64,000 bases of DNA from an uncultured Pseudomonadota bacterium (GTDB taxonomy: Bacteria; Pseudomonadota; Gammaproteobacteria; Burkholderiales; Methylophilaceae), in assembly GCA_903876765.1 (NCBI GenBank), contig CAIRBH010000001.1, positions 1-64,000 of the forward strand, read 5' to 3'. This document shows, piece after piece, positions 1-7,182 of the stretch; positions within the stretch are counted from its first letter, which is position 1; every line of letters starts with the position of its first letter. The position numbers and the translations under genes were made by a program. The notes beneath the pieces are model-generated. The model ran no database searches. It had not been told where the DNA came from and worked only from the letters and a program-made list of their open reading frames with translations.

Positions 1-160
1 AAAGAAAGAGAAAACTAGAGGTAAAATTTACAACACAAGAGAGGAGCTAAAAGCAGAGATATTTGATTACATCGAAGTGTTTTATAATCGTGTACGCAGG
101 CATAGTTATTTGAATTATTTAAGCCCAGTTCAATTTGAACAACAACAAATCGGACATTGA
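1..160 (+). CDS. IS3-family transposase (OrfB), C-terminal fragment
   Basis: Reading from base 2, the 52 visible residues end with the pattern FYNRVRRHSYLNYLSPVQFE, the typical end of the DDE integrase domain (rve family) of IS3-family OrfB transposases. The catalytic DDE residues lie upstream of the window. The stop is TGA at 158-160. OrfB is normally made as an OrfAB fusion by frameshifting; that part cannot be seen here. Whether the element is intact depends on sequence to the left. The family assignment is firm; the subgroup is not determined. Confidence 0.8.
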   Translation, partial: KKEKTRGKIYNTREELKAEIFDYIEVFYNRVRRHSYLNYLSPVQFEQQQIGH

Positions 161-189
161 AAAATGTCTATGATATTGGGGGAAGTCCA
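1..189 (+). mobile_element. IS3-family insertion sequence, 3' end only
   Basis: The window opens inside an IS3-type element reading rightwards. It carries the last 52 codons of the transposase (stop at 158-160) and a short non-coding end. I place the right terminal base at 189, because the sequence there ends in CA, as IS3-family ends do, and because from base 190 the reading frame continues as a recognisable DUF411 protein. The left end and the target duplication lie outside the window, so the exact boundary is inferred. Confidence 0.7.
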
Positions 190-399
190 ACTGCCTTGAT
201 TAATGGTTATGTAGTTGAAGGTCATGTGCCAGTGCATGCCATTAATAAAATGCTCAAGGAAAAACCTGCTATCGTTGGCATAAGCGCTCCTGGCATGCCT
301 CAGAATTCACCAGGGATGGGTGAAATGAAGAAAGGCACTCTGACAATTTATAGTGTTCCTAAAAGCGGTGACGTTGCTAAAGTTTATTCCATCGAATAA
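190..399 (+). pseudogene. DUF411 metal-binding protein, C-terminal remnant cut by the IS element
   Basis: The 69 residues after the IS end read TALINGYVVEGHVP, then a stretch ending GISAPGMPQNSPGM, then TIYSV. This is the conserved second half of DUF411 periplasmic proteins, which are often found near copper or metal resistance genes. In intact members a Ser-Cys-His precedes the Thr-Ala seen at 190, so the insertion fell exactly on the conserved CHTA motif. The N-terminal signal peptide and the CxCC motif are missing. A TTG at 157 would open the same frame through the IS end but would not restore the domain. I read it as a broken gene. Confidence 0.75.
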
Positions 400-413
400 A
401 ACAATCAAGTTGC

Positions 414-441
414 ATCGACCGGTTGAATTCAACCGGTCGAT
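414..441. terminator. 28-bp perfect palindrome after the DUF411 remnant
   Basis: ATCGACCGGTTGAA is followed directly by its exact reverse complement. It sits 15 bases after the DUF411 stop and would fold into a strong hairpin on either strand. No run of T follows on the plus strand, so it is not a textbook rho-independent terminator. It may stabilise or end the old DUF411 transcript. Confidence 0.45.
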
Positions 442-523
442 AGTTGTCAGTGATAGAACTGTTTTTTAGGTAACGACTAAGTATATGGGGATTGGTATTG
501 CTTGGGGTCGTTATTCTGAACAA

Positions 524-568
524 AGCGAAGCATCCAGATAATCCATAGATTATTCTAAATACTTCGCT
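524..568 (-). terminator. Long hairpin just downstream of phaC
   Basis: On the minus strand the bases right after the phaC stop form a stem of about 19-20 pairs: AGCGAAG at one end pairs with CTTCGCT at the other. It has one bulged base, several G-U pairs and a four-base loop. The G-U pairs form only in the minus-strand RNA, so the structure fits the phaC transcript rather than a plus-strand one. Only a weak U-rich stretch follows, so it could be a transcript end or a 3' stabiliser. Confidence 0.45.
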
Positions 569-576
569 ATGCTTAA

Positions 577-1824
577 CTACTCTGGTTTTGTTGGTTTTTT
601 GCTAACTTCTTTTGTTGCTGCTGGTTTAGCCGCTGGTGCTGGTTTAGCCTGAACTGCTGGTTTAGCTGCCGCTGGCTGAGCAACAGGCGTTGGTTTAGCC
701 GTTGCGACAGACGCTGGTTTTTTAGGCACAGGAGCCGCTTTTACAGGCGCTGGTGCATCGCGCTGTATCAGCCATTTTGAAATGGCAGGTGCCAATTCTT
801 TTTGTGAGCGTGACCCAACAAATACGCCAATATGACCGCCTTGAAACTCGTATAAGGTTTTATCAGCAGAGCTGACTAAGTCATTTAATGGCTTGGTGGC
901 AGCGGGTGGCACTAGGTGGTCAGCTGAGGCGTAAATATTCAAAATAGGCATGGTAATTTTGCCCAAATCAACAGTTTTTCCACCAAGTTTGAGTTTACCT
1001 TTAACCAGTTTATTGGCTTGGTAACAGTCTTTTACAAATTGACGCAGACATTCACCGGCTTGGCCTGGACTATCAAAAATCCACTTTTCCATGCGTAAGA
1101 AGCTGAGTAATTTTTCTTTGTCTTCCATCACATGAAGCATATCAACATATTTTTTGATATTGAGATTAAATGGCATGAGCATGAGAAAGCCATCGTTAAG
1201 AATATTGCCTGGCACAACACCGTAGGCATCTACTAGTGCATCTACATCCATGGTTTTAGACCAGTTGAACAATAGGCCATCATTAGTTGAGAAATCAAAT
1301 GGCGCAACTAGGGTAATCAGGTTTTGCACTTTTTCCGGATGTAATGCAGCGTAAATTGCAGAAAAGGTACCACCTTGGCATACGCCCATTAGGCTGACTG
1401 TTTCGCTCTTAGCATTTTTTCTTACCGCATCTACGCAGTTATTGATATAACCGTTGATGTAGTCATCCATGTTCAGGTAGCGGTCAGCTTGCGTTGGGTA
1501 GCCCCAGTCAATAATATAAACGTCTAGGCCTAGTTCAAGCAGATTACGAATAAAGCTGCGATCTGGTTGAATGTCTAGCATATACGGGCGATTGACCAAA
1601 GCATAAACCACTAGTACTGGCACGCCGCAGGCTTTTTCTTTGGTTGGCTTGTAGTGATAAAGCTTGAGTTTATCTTCTTCGTATACTAATTGTTTAGGTG
1701 CTGTACCAACATCTACTTCGCTGATATCTGTGAGTAGTTCAGCACCTTTCATGAGTTTGCTATTAAGCTCACCCAAATGTTTCATCAAGGATTTGGCATC
1801 TAAGCTTGAAAACGGGTTATTCAT
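577..1824 (-). CDS. phaC: Class III poly(3-hydroxyalkanoate) synthase, catalytic subunit PhaC
   Basis: This 415-residue alpha/beta-hydrolase polymerises hydroxyacyl-CoA into PHA at the granule surface, together with PhaE. The nucleophile motif GVCQGG places the active Cys at residue 149. Asp at 302 (in YASADHLVPP) and His at 331 (in GGHIGVF) complete the triad; these are the positions I recall for the Allochromatium vinosum enzyme. The core ends near residue 355. The last 55-60 residues are a Pro/Ala/Lys-rich tail with repeated AAKPA-like units, not part of the usual family length. It follows phaE with 5 bases between, as the last gene of the PHA operon. The class III call is firm; the tail's role is unknown. 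Confidence 0.95.
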   Translation of the reverse strand: MNNPFSSLDAKSLMKHLGELNSKLMKGAELLTDISEVDVGTAPKQLVYEEDKLKLYHYKPTKEKACGVPVLVVYALVNRPYMLDIQPDRSFIRNLLELGLDVYIIDWGYPTQADRYLNMDDYINGYINNCVDAVRKNAKSETVSLMGVCQGGTFSAIYAALHPEKVQNLITLVAPFDFSTNDGLLFNWSKTMDVDALVDAYGVVPGNILNDGFLMLMPFNLNIKKYVDMLHVMEDKEKLLSFLRMEKWIFDSPGQAGECLRQFVKDCYQANKLVKGKLKLGGKTVDLGKITMPILNIYASADHLVPPAATKPLNDLVSSADKTLYEFQGGHIGVFVGSRSQKELAPAISKWLIQRDAPAPVKAAPVPKKPASVATAKPTPVAQPAAAKPAVQAKPAPAAKPAATKEVSKKPTKPE

Positions 1825-1829
1825 GACGG

Positions 1830-2867
1830 TTAATCCTTATTTTTTAATGCTTGAATTTGTGATTCCAGACCTTTGATTTGCTTACGCAGGTCGTAGACTA
1901 TTTTGTACACTTCATCCATTTCAGAACGACGCGCAATAGGCAGTTGTACCAACTCACTTTCTATCATTTCGTTGTATAACTTGCGCGCAGTAAAGCCTGC
2001 ATCGGTCAGTGCATTGCGTTTTTGTGAAAACGCTTTAGTTTGGAATAACTTGTAAAAAGTTTTTTCGTTGATATCTATCCATAAAGCAAAAAACTCATCG
2101 AATTTTTCGAATTTTTCACCAGCTTCTACCTTGCTAGCCAGCGCTTTGCCGACTTCTTGCATGGCTTCTTGGCCGGTAGCTTGCATCATTTGCTGATATT
2201 CAATATTGTTTGCAGCAAAGCTAGACATGGCTTTTGCGCATTTAGATAAGAGCTCCATTTTTTCACGGTCTTTGCCTACCGCAGGCGAGCTAAAAAGCTT
2301 GCCAGTGGCATTTTCAAACAGGCCGTACATGGCTTTCATTTGCACGAGCAAGGCTTCAGGTTGCAGGTCGGCATGGCTAAAATCGCCTTGCATCAATTTG
2401 CTAGACTGGGTTTTAGCTGCATCTGTCCAAGGTTTGCCCAATTGTTGATAGAGGTCGGCGTATTGCGCTGCCTGCTTTTGCAGTTGCGTCATGGCGTCTA
2501 AATCAAAATTGAATAGTTTGTCGATGACTTGCTTAATTTTGGTCGGGTCAGTCAAGTCGCTATAAGTGTTGGCGTTAATGCTGTTATCACGCATTGCATT
2601 GAGTATAGGCTGCCATAGTTCGTAAAGTTTTTGCACGGCATCATTGCCATACAGAGATTTATTAAAAATATCTTTAGTTAAATTGGCATCGGCTGCCAAG
2701 GGGAACGCCTGGTAGGCTGCTTTAGCCCACTGGGTCATTGGGTTGTCTGTTGCGATGCTGTTGTTTTGGAAATACGACTGCATTTGTAGCGCTTGGTCGC
2801 GCAATGTAGCAAAAGCTTGCTGTTGTGTTTTCATCCAGCTGTCAATGTAATCATTTGGGATTTCCAC
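1830..2867 (-). CDS. phaE: Class III PHA synthase subunit PhaE
   Basis: This 345-residue protein is the non-catalytic partner of class III PhaC. It has the usual features of the family: no hydrolase motif, a mostly helical Gln/Lys/Ala-rich body, the N-terminal DSWMKTQQQ segment, and a C-terminal coiled coil near residues 310-345 (VYDLRKQIKGLESQI). In characterised systems PhaE and PhaC form a complex that greatly raises activity. It lies directly upstream of phaC and downstream of a hairpin at 2925-2953 that may lower its transcription relative to the phasin gene. Identification rests on both the sequence pattern and the phaC pairing. Confidence 0.92.
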   Translation of the reverse strand: MEIPNDYIDSWMKTQQQAFATLRDQALQMQSYFQNNSIATDNPMTQWAKAAYQAFPLAADANLTKDIFNKSLYGNDAVQKLYELWQPILNAMRDNSINANTYSDLTDPTKIKQVIDKLFNFDLDAMTQLQKQAAQYADLYQQLGKPWTDAAKTQSSKLMQGDFSHADLQPEALLVQMKAMYGLFENATGKLFSSPAVGKDREKMELLSKCAKAMSSFAANNIEYQQMMQATGQEAMQEVGKALASKVEAGEKFEKFDEFFALWIDINEKTFYKLFQTKAFSQKRNALTDAGFTARKLYNEMIESELVQLPIARRSEMDEVYKIVYDLRKQIKGLESQIQALKNKD

Positions 2868-2916
2868 TATTATTCCTTTTCATCTCGCCTGCTAGTCTAG
2901 GCGCTTGCTATTTAGG

Positions 2917-2953
2917 TAAAACTAGCGTCAGCCGCCCCGTGGGTTGCCGACGC
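2917..2953 (-). terminator. Attenuator-like hairpin between phasin gene and phaE
   Basis: In the minus-strand RNA, GCGUCGGC pairs with GGCUGACGC (one G-U pair) and CCC pairs with GGG, separated by two mismatches. The hairpin is followed by UAGUUUUACC. It lies between the phasin stop and the phaE start, so it looks like a weak internal terminator that would leave more phasin than synthase message. Partial termination is inferred, not shown. Confidence 0.45.
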
Positions 2954-2976
2954 CTAGAAGGTTAAGCTAATTGAAT

Positions 2977-3336
2977 TTATTTAGCTTTTGCTTTAACAGG
3001 ATTAGCAATTTCAATGAAGCTTTTTAATACTTCACGACTAATTTCTAATTGTTTTTCGTAAGCGCTGATGCAATTTTCTTGCACTTTAAGCGCTTCTTCA
3101 GTTGCACTTTGCGTGTTGCTTGCAACAGTGCTGAACCAAGTGTTGAACTGATTTAGCGCTTCTTTAGTTTGTGGTGTTTCTGGTAAGCCAGGAATGCTAG
3201 TAAAAGCAGCGTGTGTTTTGCCAATAGCATCTATCCACTGTACGCGTAAATCTTTTTGAGCGCTTAGTAAATTGTTAAACACTTGTTTCTGTGTGCTAGT
3301 TAAAACGTCAAAATACTCAAGTTGTTTGTCCATCAT
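2977..3336 (-). CDS. Phasin-like PHA granule-associated protein
   Basis: This 119-residue protein has no signal peptide or membrane span. It is almost entirely amphipathic helix rich in Gln, Ala, Thr and Glu, as in phasins, which coat PHA granules. I chose the start at 3336 because AAAGGA stands six bases before its ATG; an upstream ATG at 3351 would place that site inside the gene. The C-terminal motif EKQLEISREVLKSF is shared with the next gene upstream (3364-3807). Position in the phaEC operon supports the role. It is not a close match to the classic PhaP family that I can name. Confidence 0.75.
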   Translation of the reverse strand: MMDKQLEYFDVLTSTQKQVFNNLLSAQKDLRVQWIDAIGKTHAAFTSIPGLPETPQTKEALNQFNTWFSTVASNTQSATEEALKVQENCISAYEKQLEISREVLKSFIEIANPVKAKAK

Positions 3337-3363
3337 TTTATTTCCTTTCATCGTTAAAAAAAA

Positions 3364-3807
3364 TTATTCACCTTTAGCTGGCGAAGATTGCTTTAGTACA
3401 TCAAAAAAACTCTTGGTCACTTCACGGCTCATTTCCAGTTGTTTATCGACAACCTCTTGCCATGCTTGTTGGGCTTTTGCGCTATTTTCGGCGGCAAAGC
3501 GTTGTTGTAAATCGCGCAGCGTATCGGCTAACAATTGGTACTCAGCTTTTAGTGTGGCGTAATCTTTTAGCAAGCTGTCATATTTAGCTTGTGGCACATA
3601 ACCTAGCGATTGATAAAAATCTGCCATGCGCTCCATCATTTTATCTACACCAGGAAAGGCTTGGCTTTCAGGAGCCAGCCCCCAAAACTTACTAGCGGCT
3701 TCCATGCCTTGTTGCTGGGCGATTTTAAAATATTCATTCGCACCCTGCTTGAACATAGGGTTAGAGAACATTTCCATCATCATTTTTATTTGCGGTTCAG
3801 TCATCAT
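3364..3807 (-). CDS. Phasin-like / PHA synthase-associated small protein
   Basis: This 147-residue protein has a Met-rich start (PQIKMMMEMFSNPMF), a helical middle with a probable coiled coil (residues about 80-115), and a C-terminal motif DKQLEMSREVTKSFFDV nearly identical to that of the phasin-like protein downstream. No catalytic motif is visible. The ATG at 3807 is preceded by AAGGAAG at a suitable distance. I infer that it binds PHA granules or the PhaEC complex through the shared C-terminal helix. It could equally be an accessory PhaE-like subunit. I do not recognise a named family. Confidence 0.65.
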   Translation of the reverse strand: MMTEPQIKMMMEMFSNPMFKQGANEYFKIAQQQGMEAASKFWGLAPESQAFPGVDKMMERMADFYQSLGYVPQAKYDSLLKDYATLKAEYQLLADTLRDLQQRFAAENSAKAQQAWQEVVDKQLEMSREVTKSFFDVLKQSSPAKGE

Positions 3808-3848
3808 GTTGTAGGCTTCCTTATATGTGTAGCGGTGTCATTTGGCGG

Positions 3849-4181
3849 TTAATTAGACGTTGAGCTATTTGCGCTAGCTTCATCGTTCGCAGTTGGCGTG
3901 ATAGTAGGCGCCCATATTTGCCAAGGGTTACTCATCATCTTAAACATGTCAGCATCTTTCATCGCGCCAAATTGTTTTAGCCAAGAACCCAACATACCAA
4001 AGTAATTTTTTAAATCCCAACCTGAGGTCAGCATAAATGGCAATGAGCGGTTTAGATCGCGAATATAAGAGCGTACTACGTAAGCCACGTTAATGTCTGG
4101 GTCACCGAAAGCTTCTAGGTGCGCTTTTAGTTTTTCGTATTCTTCTTCATCTAATCTAATGGTGATAGGTTTAAGTGCCAT
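3849..4181 (-). CDS. Ribbon-helix-helix protein with hydrophobic tail; candidate PHA operon regulator
   Basis: Residues 4-50 of this 110-residue protein (ITIRLDEEEYEKLKAH, then VAYVVRSYIRDLNRS) fit a ribbon-helix-helix DNA-binding fold: a short beta strand with alternating residues followed by two helices. The second half is unlike a plain RHH repressor: an aromatic and Met-rich stretch (WDLKNYFGMLGSWLKQF, MFKMMSNPWQIWAP) ends in a polar Ser/Asn/Thr tail. It is the first gene of the PHA operon, with a strong inverted repeat 32 bases ahead of its start. I infer an autoregulator that senses polymer or granules through the hydrophobic part, similar in logic, though not in fold, to PhaR. The RHH call is moderate; the sensing role is speculation. 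Confidence 0.6.
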   Translation of the reverse strand: MALKPITIRLDEEEYEKLKAHLEAFGDPDINVAYVVRSYIRDLNRSLPFMLTSGWDLKNYFGMLGSWLKQFGAMKDADMFKMMSNPWQIWAPTITPTANDEASANSSTSN

Positions 4182-4212
4182 GATTGCCCCAATTAATATT
4201 TCTAAAGTAAGT

Positions 4213-4245
4213 GTATTGTATTACATAAGTAATACATGTCAATAC
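4213..4245. promoter_or_regulatory. Nested inverted repeat, operator candidate for the PHA operon
   Basis: GTATTAC-ATAA-GTAATAC (4218-4235) is a perfect 7-bp inverted repeat with a 4-base spacer. It lies inside a second pair, GTATTG (4213-4218) and CAATAC (4240-4245). It stands 32 bases upstream of the ribbon-helix-helix gene start on the minus strand. RHH dimers commonly bind such repeated half-sites, so autoregulation is likely. Confidence 0.55.
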
Positions 4246-4340
4246 TAAATGGCAATATTTTTAGAATATTTTGGTTAATTTGTGATTTTATTTACTTATT
4301 TGAATATTTTTATCTATTAATTTTATTGATAAGGCTATGC

Positions 4341-4406
4341 CAGTCTAGACTGATAAGTATTGTTAATTGTGCCAATATACTATATCTTATGTCTTATATA
4401 AGACAT
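4341..4406. promoter_or_regulatory. Palindromes upstream of the acetyltransferase gene
   Basis: An 18-bp perfect palindrome, ATGTCTTAT followed by ATAAGACAT, lies at 4389-4406, about 88 bases ahead of the plus-strand gene at 4495. A shorter 12-bp palindrome, CAGTCTAGACTG, lies at 4341-4352. The surrounding 4182-4494 gap is very AT-rich and holds no gene. The longer palindrome is a plausible operator for the acetyltransferase-deacetylase pair; the short one may be chance. Confidence 0.4.
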
Positions 4407-4494
4407 TAATAAAAAATTCATTAAATATCCATACTTGTTATAGCCGTATTAGCATAGTATAGAAGTCATCATTTAAACAAAGATCAGAAAAATC

Positions 4495-7173
4495 ATGAGC
4501 CAGCACCGCCTTAAGTCTTTATTTGCACCCAGTTCTGTAGCGGTATTTGGCGCAAGCGACCACGTTGATTCGGTAGGGCAGATTGTTTTTCAAAATATGC
4601 TGCAAAGCGGCTACAAAGGCGCGCTTTACCCTATTAATGCTAGTCACACTGAGGTGCAAGGTTGCAAAGCGTATAGCGACATTGGGCAAATTACTGGGCT
4701 AGTAGAATTAGCCGTGATTGCAACACCAGCCGATACGGTGCCAGCGATTATTGCAGCCTGTGGTCAGCATCACGTGAAGGCAGCGGTGATTATTACGGCA
4801 GGCTTTGGCGAAGCAGGTGAGGCAGGTAAAGCCTTGGAATTGCAGGTATTAAAAATCGCTCAGCGTTATGGTATTCGGCTGATAGGGCCTAATTGCCTAG
4901 GCGTTATGCGCCCTGACATCGGTCTGAACGCGACCTTCAACAATGGCAGTGCCATCGCCGGTAATATTGCTTTTATCTCGCAATCTGGCGCTTTGTGTAC
5001 GGCAATTTTAGATTGGGCTAAATCTAACGATGTGGGTTTTTCTAGCGTGATATCTATGGGCGCTGCCTTGGATGTAGATTTTGGCGAAATACTCGACTAT
5101 TTAATCTCAGATAGCAAAACACAAAGCATATTGCTTTATATAGAAGGCATACACAACGCACGCAGTTTTATGAGTGCCATACGGGCTGCGGCGCGTATTA
5201 AACCAGTGGTGTTGATTAAAGTAGGTCGCCATGCCGCCGCCTCTAAGGCTGCTGTATCGCATACTGCGGCCATAGTCGGCTCGGATGATGCTTTTGATGC
5301 GGCATTGCGTCGAGCTGGAGTGGTGCGGGTGAGAACTGTAACGCAGCTATTTTCAGCTGCTAAAGTGCTGTCTTACGGCTTTGTGCCTACGGGTAAGCGC
5401 TTGGCTATTGTCACCAATGGCGGCGGGCCAGGCGTTATGGCAACAGATTGTGCCATTGATTTGGGCTTGGTGATGGCAACTTTGTCTAGCACTACTATAG
5501 ATAAATTAAATCAGGTTTTGCCTGCCAATTGGTCGCATGGCAACCCAGTAGACATAATTGGTGATGCACAGGTAGATCGTTATGAGCATGCGGTAAAAGC
5601 TTGCCTAGAAGACCTCAACGTAGATGGCGTATTGACCATATTAACGCCGCAAGCCATGACTAAGCCATTGGCCGTGGCTGAGGCGGTGATTGCGCTTTCT
5701 AATCAATACAACAAACCTTTGCTGACCTCTTGGATGGGTGGAGAGCAAGTTGAGGCGTCTCGAACATTATTCAATCATGCTAAAAAACCTAGCTTTAGCA
5801 CGCCAGAATCAGCGGTAGAGGTTTTTTCTTACCTGTCTGCTTATCATGAAAATCAACAACTTTTAATGCAAGTGCCAGGTTCTTTATCGCATCATATTGA
5901 GCCTGATGTGGAAAGTGCACGCATGATTATTGAAGGGGCCATGTTAGAAAAGCGCAAAGTGTTAGGTGAGATGGAATCAAAAGCACTCTTGGCGGCGTTT
6001 CATATCCCTGTGGCGCAAACCATGGTGGCGCGCTCACCTAATGAGGCCTTGTTGATCGCTCAGCAATTAGGCTTTCCTGTCGCTATGAAAATTAACTCAC
6101 CTGACATTACACATAAATCAGATGTCGGTGGCGTGAAGCTCAACTTAGTGAATGCGCTAGAAGTGCGGGCGGCCTATCATGAAATTATCGAGAGCGTGAA
6201 GCTCAATAGGCCTAATGCGCATATCAACGGCATGTCTATACAGCCTATGATAGTCAAACCCAATGGTCGTGAGCTCATGGTGGGGGTTGTCAATGATGAG
6301 GTATTTGGCCCCATCATTACTTTTGGTGCAGGGGGAACCACGGTAGAGATTGTGGCCGATAAGTCAGTTGCACTGCCGCCATTGAATACATTTTTGGTTA
6401 AAGACCTCATTAAAAGAACGCAGATAGTTAAAATGTTAGGCGCTTTTCGCAATATGCCACCCGCCAATATAGAGGCTTTAGAAGCGGTTTTGCTAAGAGT
6501 GTCAGAAATGGTATGTGAATTGCCGATGCTGATGGAGATGGATATTAACCCATTAATATTAGATGAAAATGGTGTATTAGCCGCAGATGCCAGAATAGTG
6601 TTGGGTACGCGCGCCCCTAGCGCTGACCCTTATTCACACATGGCAATTTATCCCTATCCATCGCATTTGGTCAGCAATTGGCAGATGGCAGACGGCTCTA
6701 ATGTGGTGATACGCCCCATACAACCTGAGGATGTTTGGTTGGTTAAAGAGTTTGTCAGAAATCTATCTGATGAATCACGCTATTTTAGATTTATGAAAAG
6801 CGTAGAAGAATTGAGCGTATTAACCTTAGTACGCTTTACACAAATTGACTATAGTCGAGAAATGGCGCTGATAGCCGTCAATGAAGAACAAGACAAAGAT
6901 GTAGAATTAGGCGTTGCTCGCTATGCCATCAACCCAGATGGTGAAAGTTGTGAATTTGCCCTCGTTGTGGCTGACACCATGCGCGGCACTGGGCTTGGCC
7001 AGAAGCTTATGATAGCTTTGATGGACATTGCGCGGTCTAAGGGTTTGAAAAGCATAGAAGGTGAAGTGCTAAAAAATAACGCTAATATGTTGAAATTGAT
7101 GAAGCGTATCGGCTTTTCTGTAAGCACTAGCGCAGAAGACAGCAATATCAAAAACGTACATAAAGCACTATAA
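4495..7173 (+). CDS. Pat/PatZ-type protein: ADP-forming acyl-CoA synthetase-like domains plus GNAT acetyltransferase
   Basis: This 892-residue protein has, in order, a CoA-binding domain (about 5-130), succinyl-CoA-ligase-like domains (about 150-450, with SHTAAIVGSDDAF holding the His that is phosphorylated in ADP-forming acyl-CoA synthetases), an ATP-grasp domain (about 490-700, motif KINSPDITHKSDVGG), and a C-terminal GNAT domain (about 720-885, acetyl-CoA loop near MRGTGLGQKL). This is the architecture of PatZ/YfiQ lysine acetyltransferases, which acetylate and silence acyl-CoA synthetases. In PatZ itself the catalytic His is lost; here it appears present, so residual ligase activity is possible. 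The next gene, 9 bases on, is a deacetylase, which suggests a reversible protein-acetylation pair. Confidence 0.85.
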   Translation: MSQHRLKSLFAPSSVAVFGASDHVDSVGQIVFQNMLQSGYKGALYPINASHTEVQGCKAYSDIGQITGLVELAVIATPADTVPAIIAACGQHHVKAAVIITAGFGEAGEAGKALELQVLKIAQRYGIRLIGPNCLGVMRPDIGLNATFNNGSAIAGNIAFISQSGALCTAILDWAKSNDVGFSSVISMGAALDVDFGEILDYLISDSKTQSILLYIEGIHNARSFMSAIRAAARIKPVVLIKVGRHAAASKAAVSHTAAIVGSDDAFDAALRRAGVVRVRTVTQLFSAAKVLSYGFVPTGKRLAIVTNGGGPGVMATDCAIDLGLVMATLSSTTIDKLNQVLPANWSHGNPVDIIGDAQVDRYEHAVKACLEDLNVDGVLTILTPQAMTKPLAVAEAVIALSNQYNKPLLTSWMGGEQVEASRTLFNHAKKPSFSTPESAVEVFSYLSAYHENQQLLMQVPGSLSHHIEPDVESARMIIEGAMLEKRKVLGEMESKALLAAFHIPVAQTMVARSPNEALLIAQQLGFPVAMKINSPDITHKSDVGGVKLNLVNALEVRAAYHEIIESVKLNRPNAHINGMSIQPMIVKPNGRELMVGVVNDEVFGPIITFGAGGTTVEIVADKSVALPPLNTFLVKDLIKRTQIVKMLGAFRNMPPANIEALEAVLLRVSEMVCELPMLMEMDINPLILDENGVLAADARIVLGTRAPSADPYSHMAIYPYPSHLVSNWQMADGSNVVIRPIQPEDVWLVKEFVRNLSDESRYFRFMKSVEELSVLTLVRFTQIDYSREMALIAVNEEQDKDVELGVARYAINPDGESCEFALVVADTMRGTGLGQKLMIALMDIARSKGLKSIEGEVLKNNANMLKLMKRIGFSVSTSAEDSNIKNVHKAL

Positions 7174-7182
7174 ACTCAAGAT

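Noticed and set aside
4341-4352. 12-bp palindrome as a separate operator
   Set aside because: A palindrome of this length is expected by chance in a window of this size; only the 18-bp one at 4389-4406 is worth testing.
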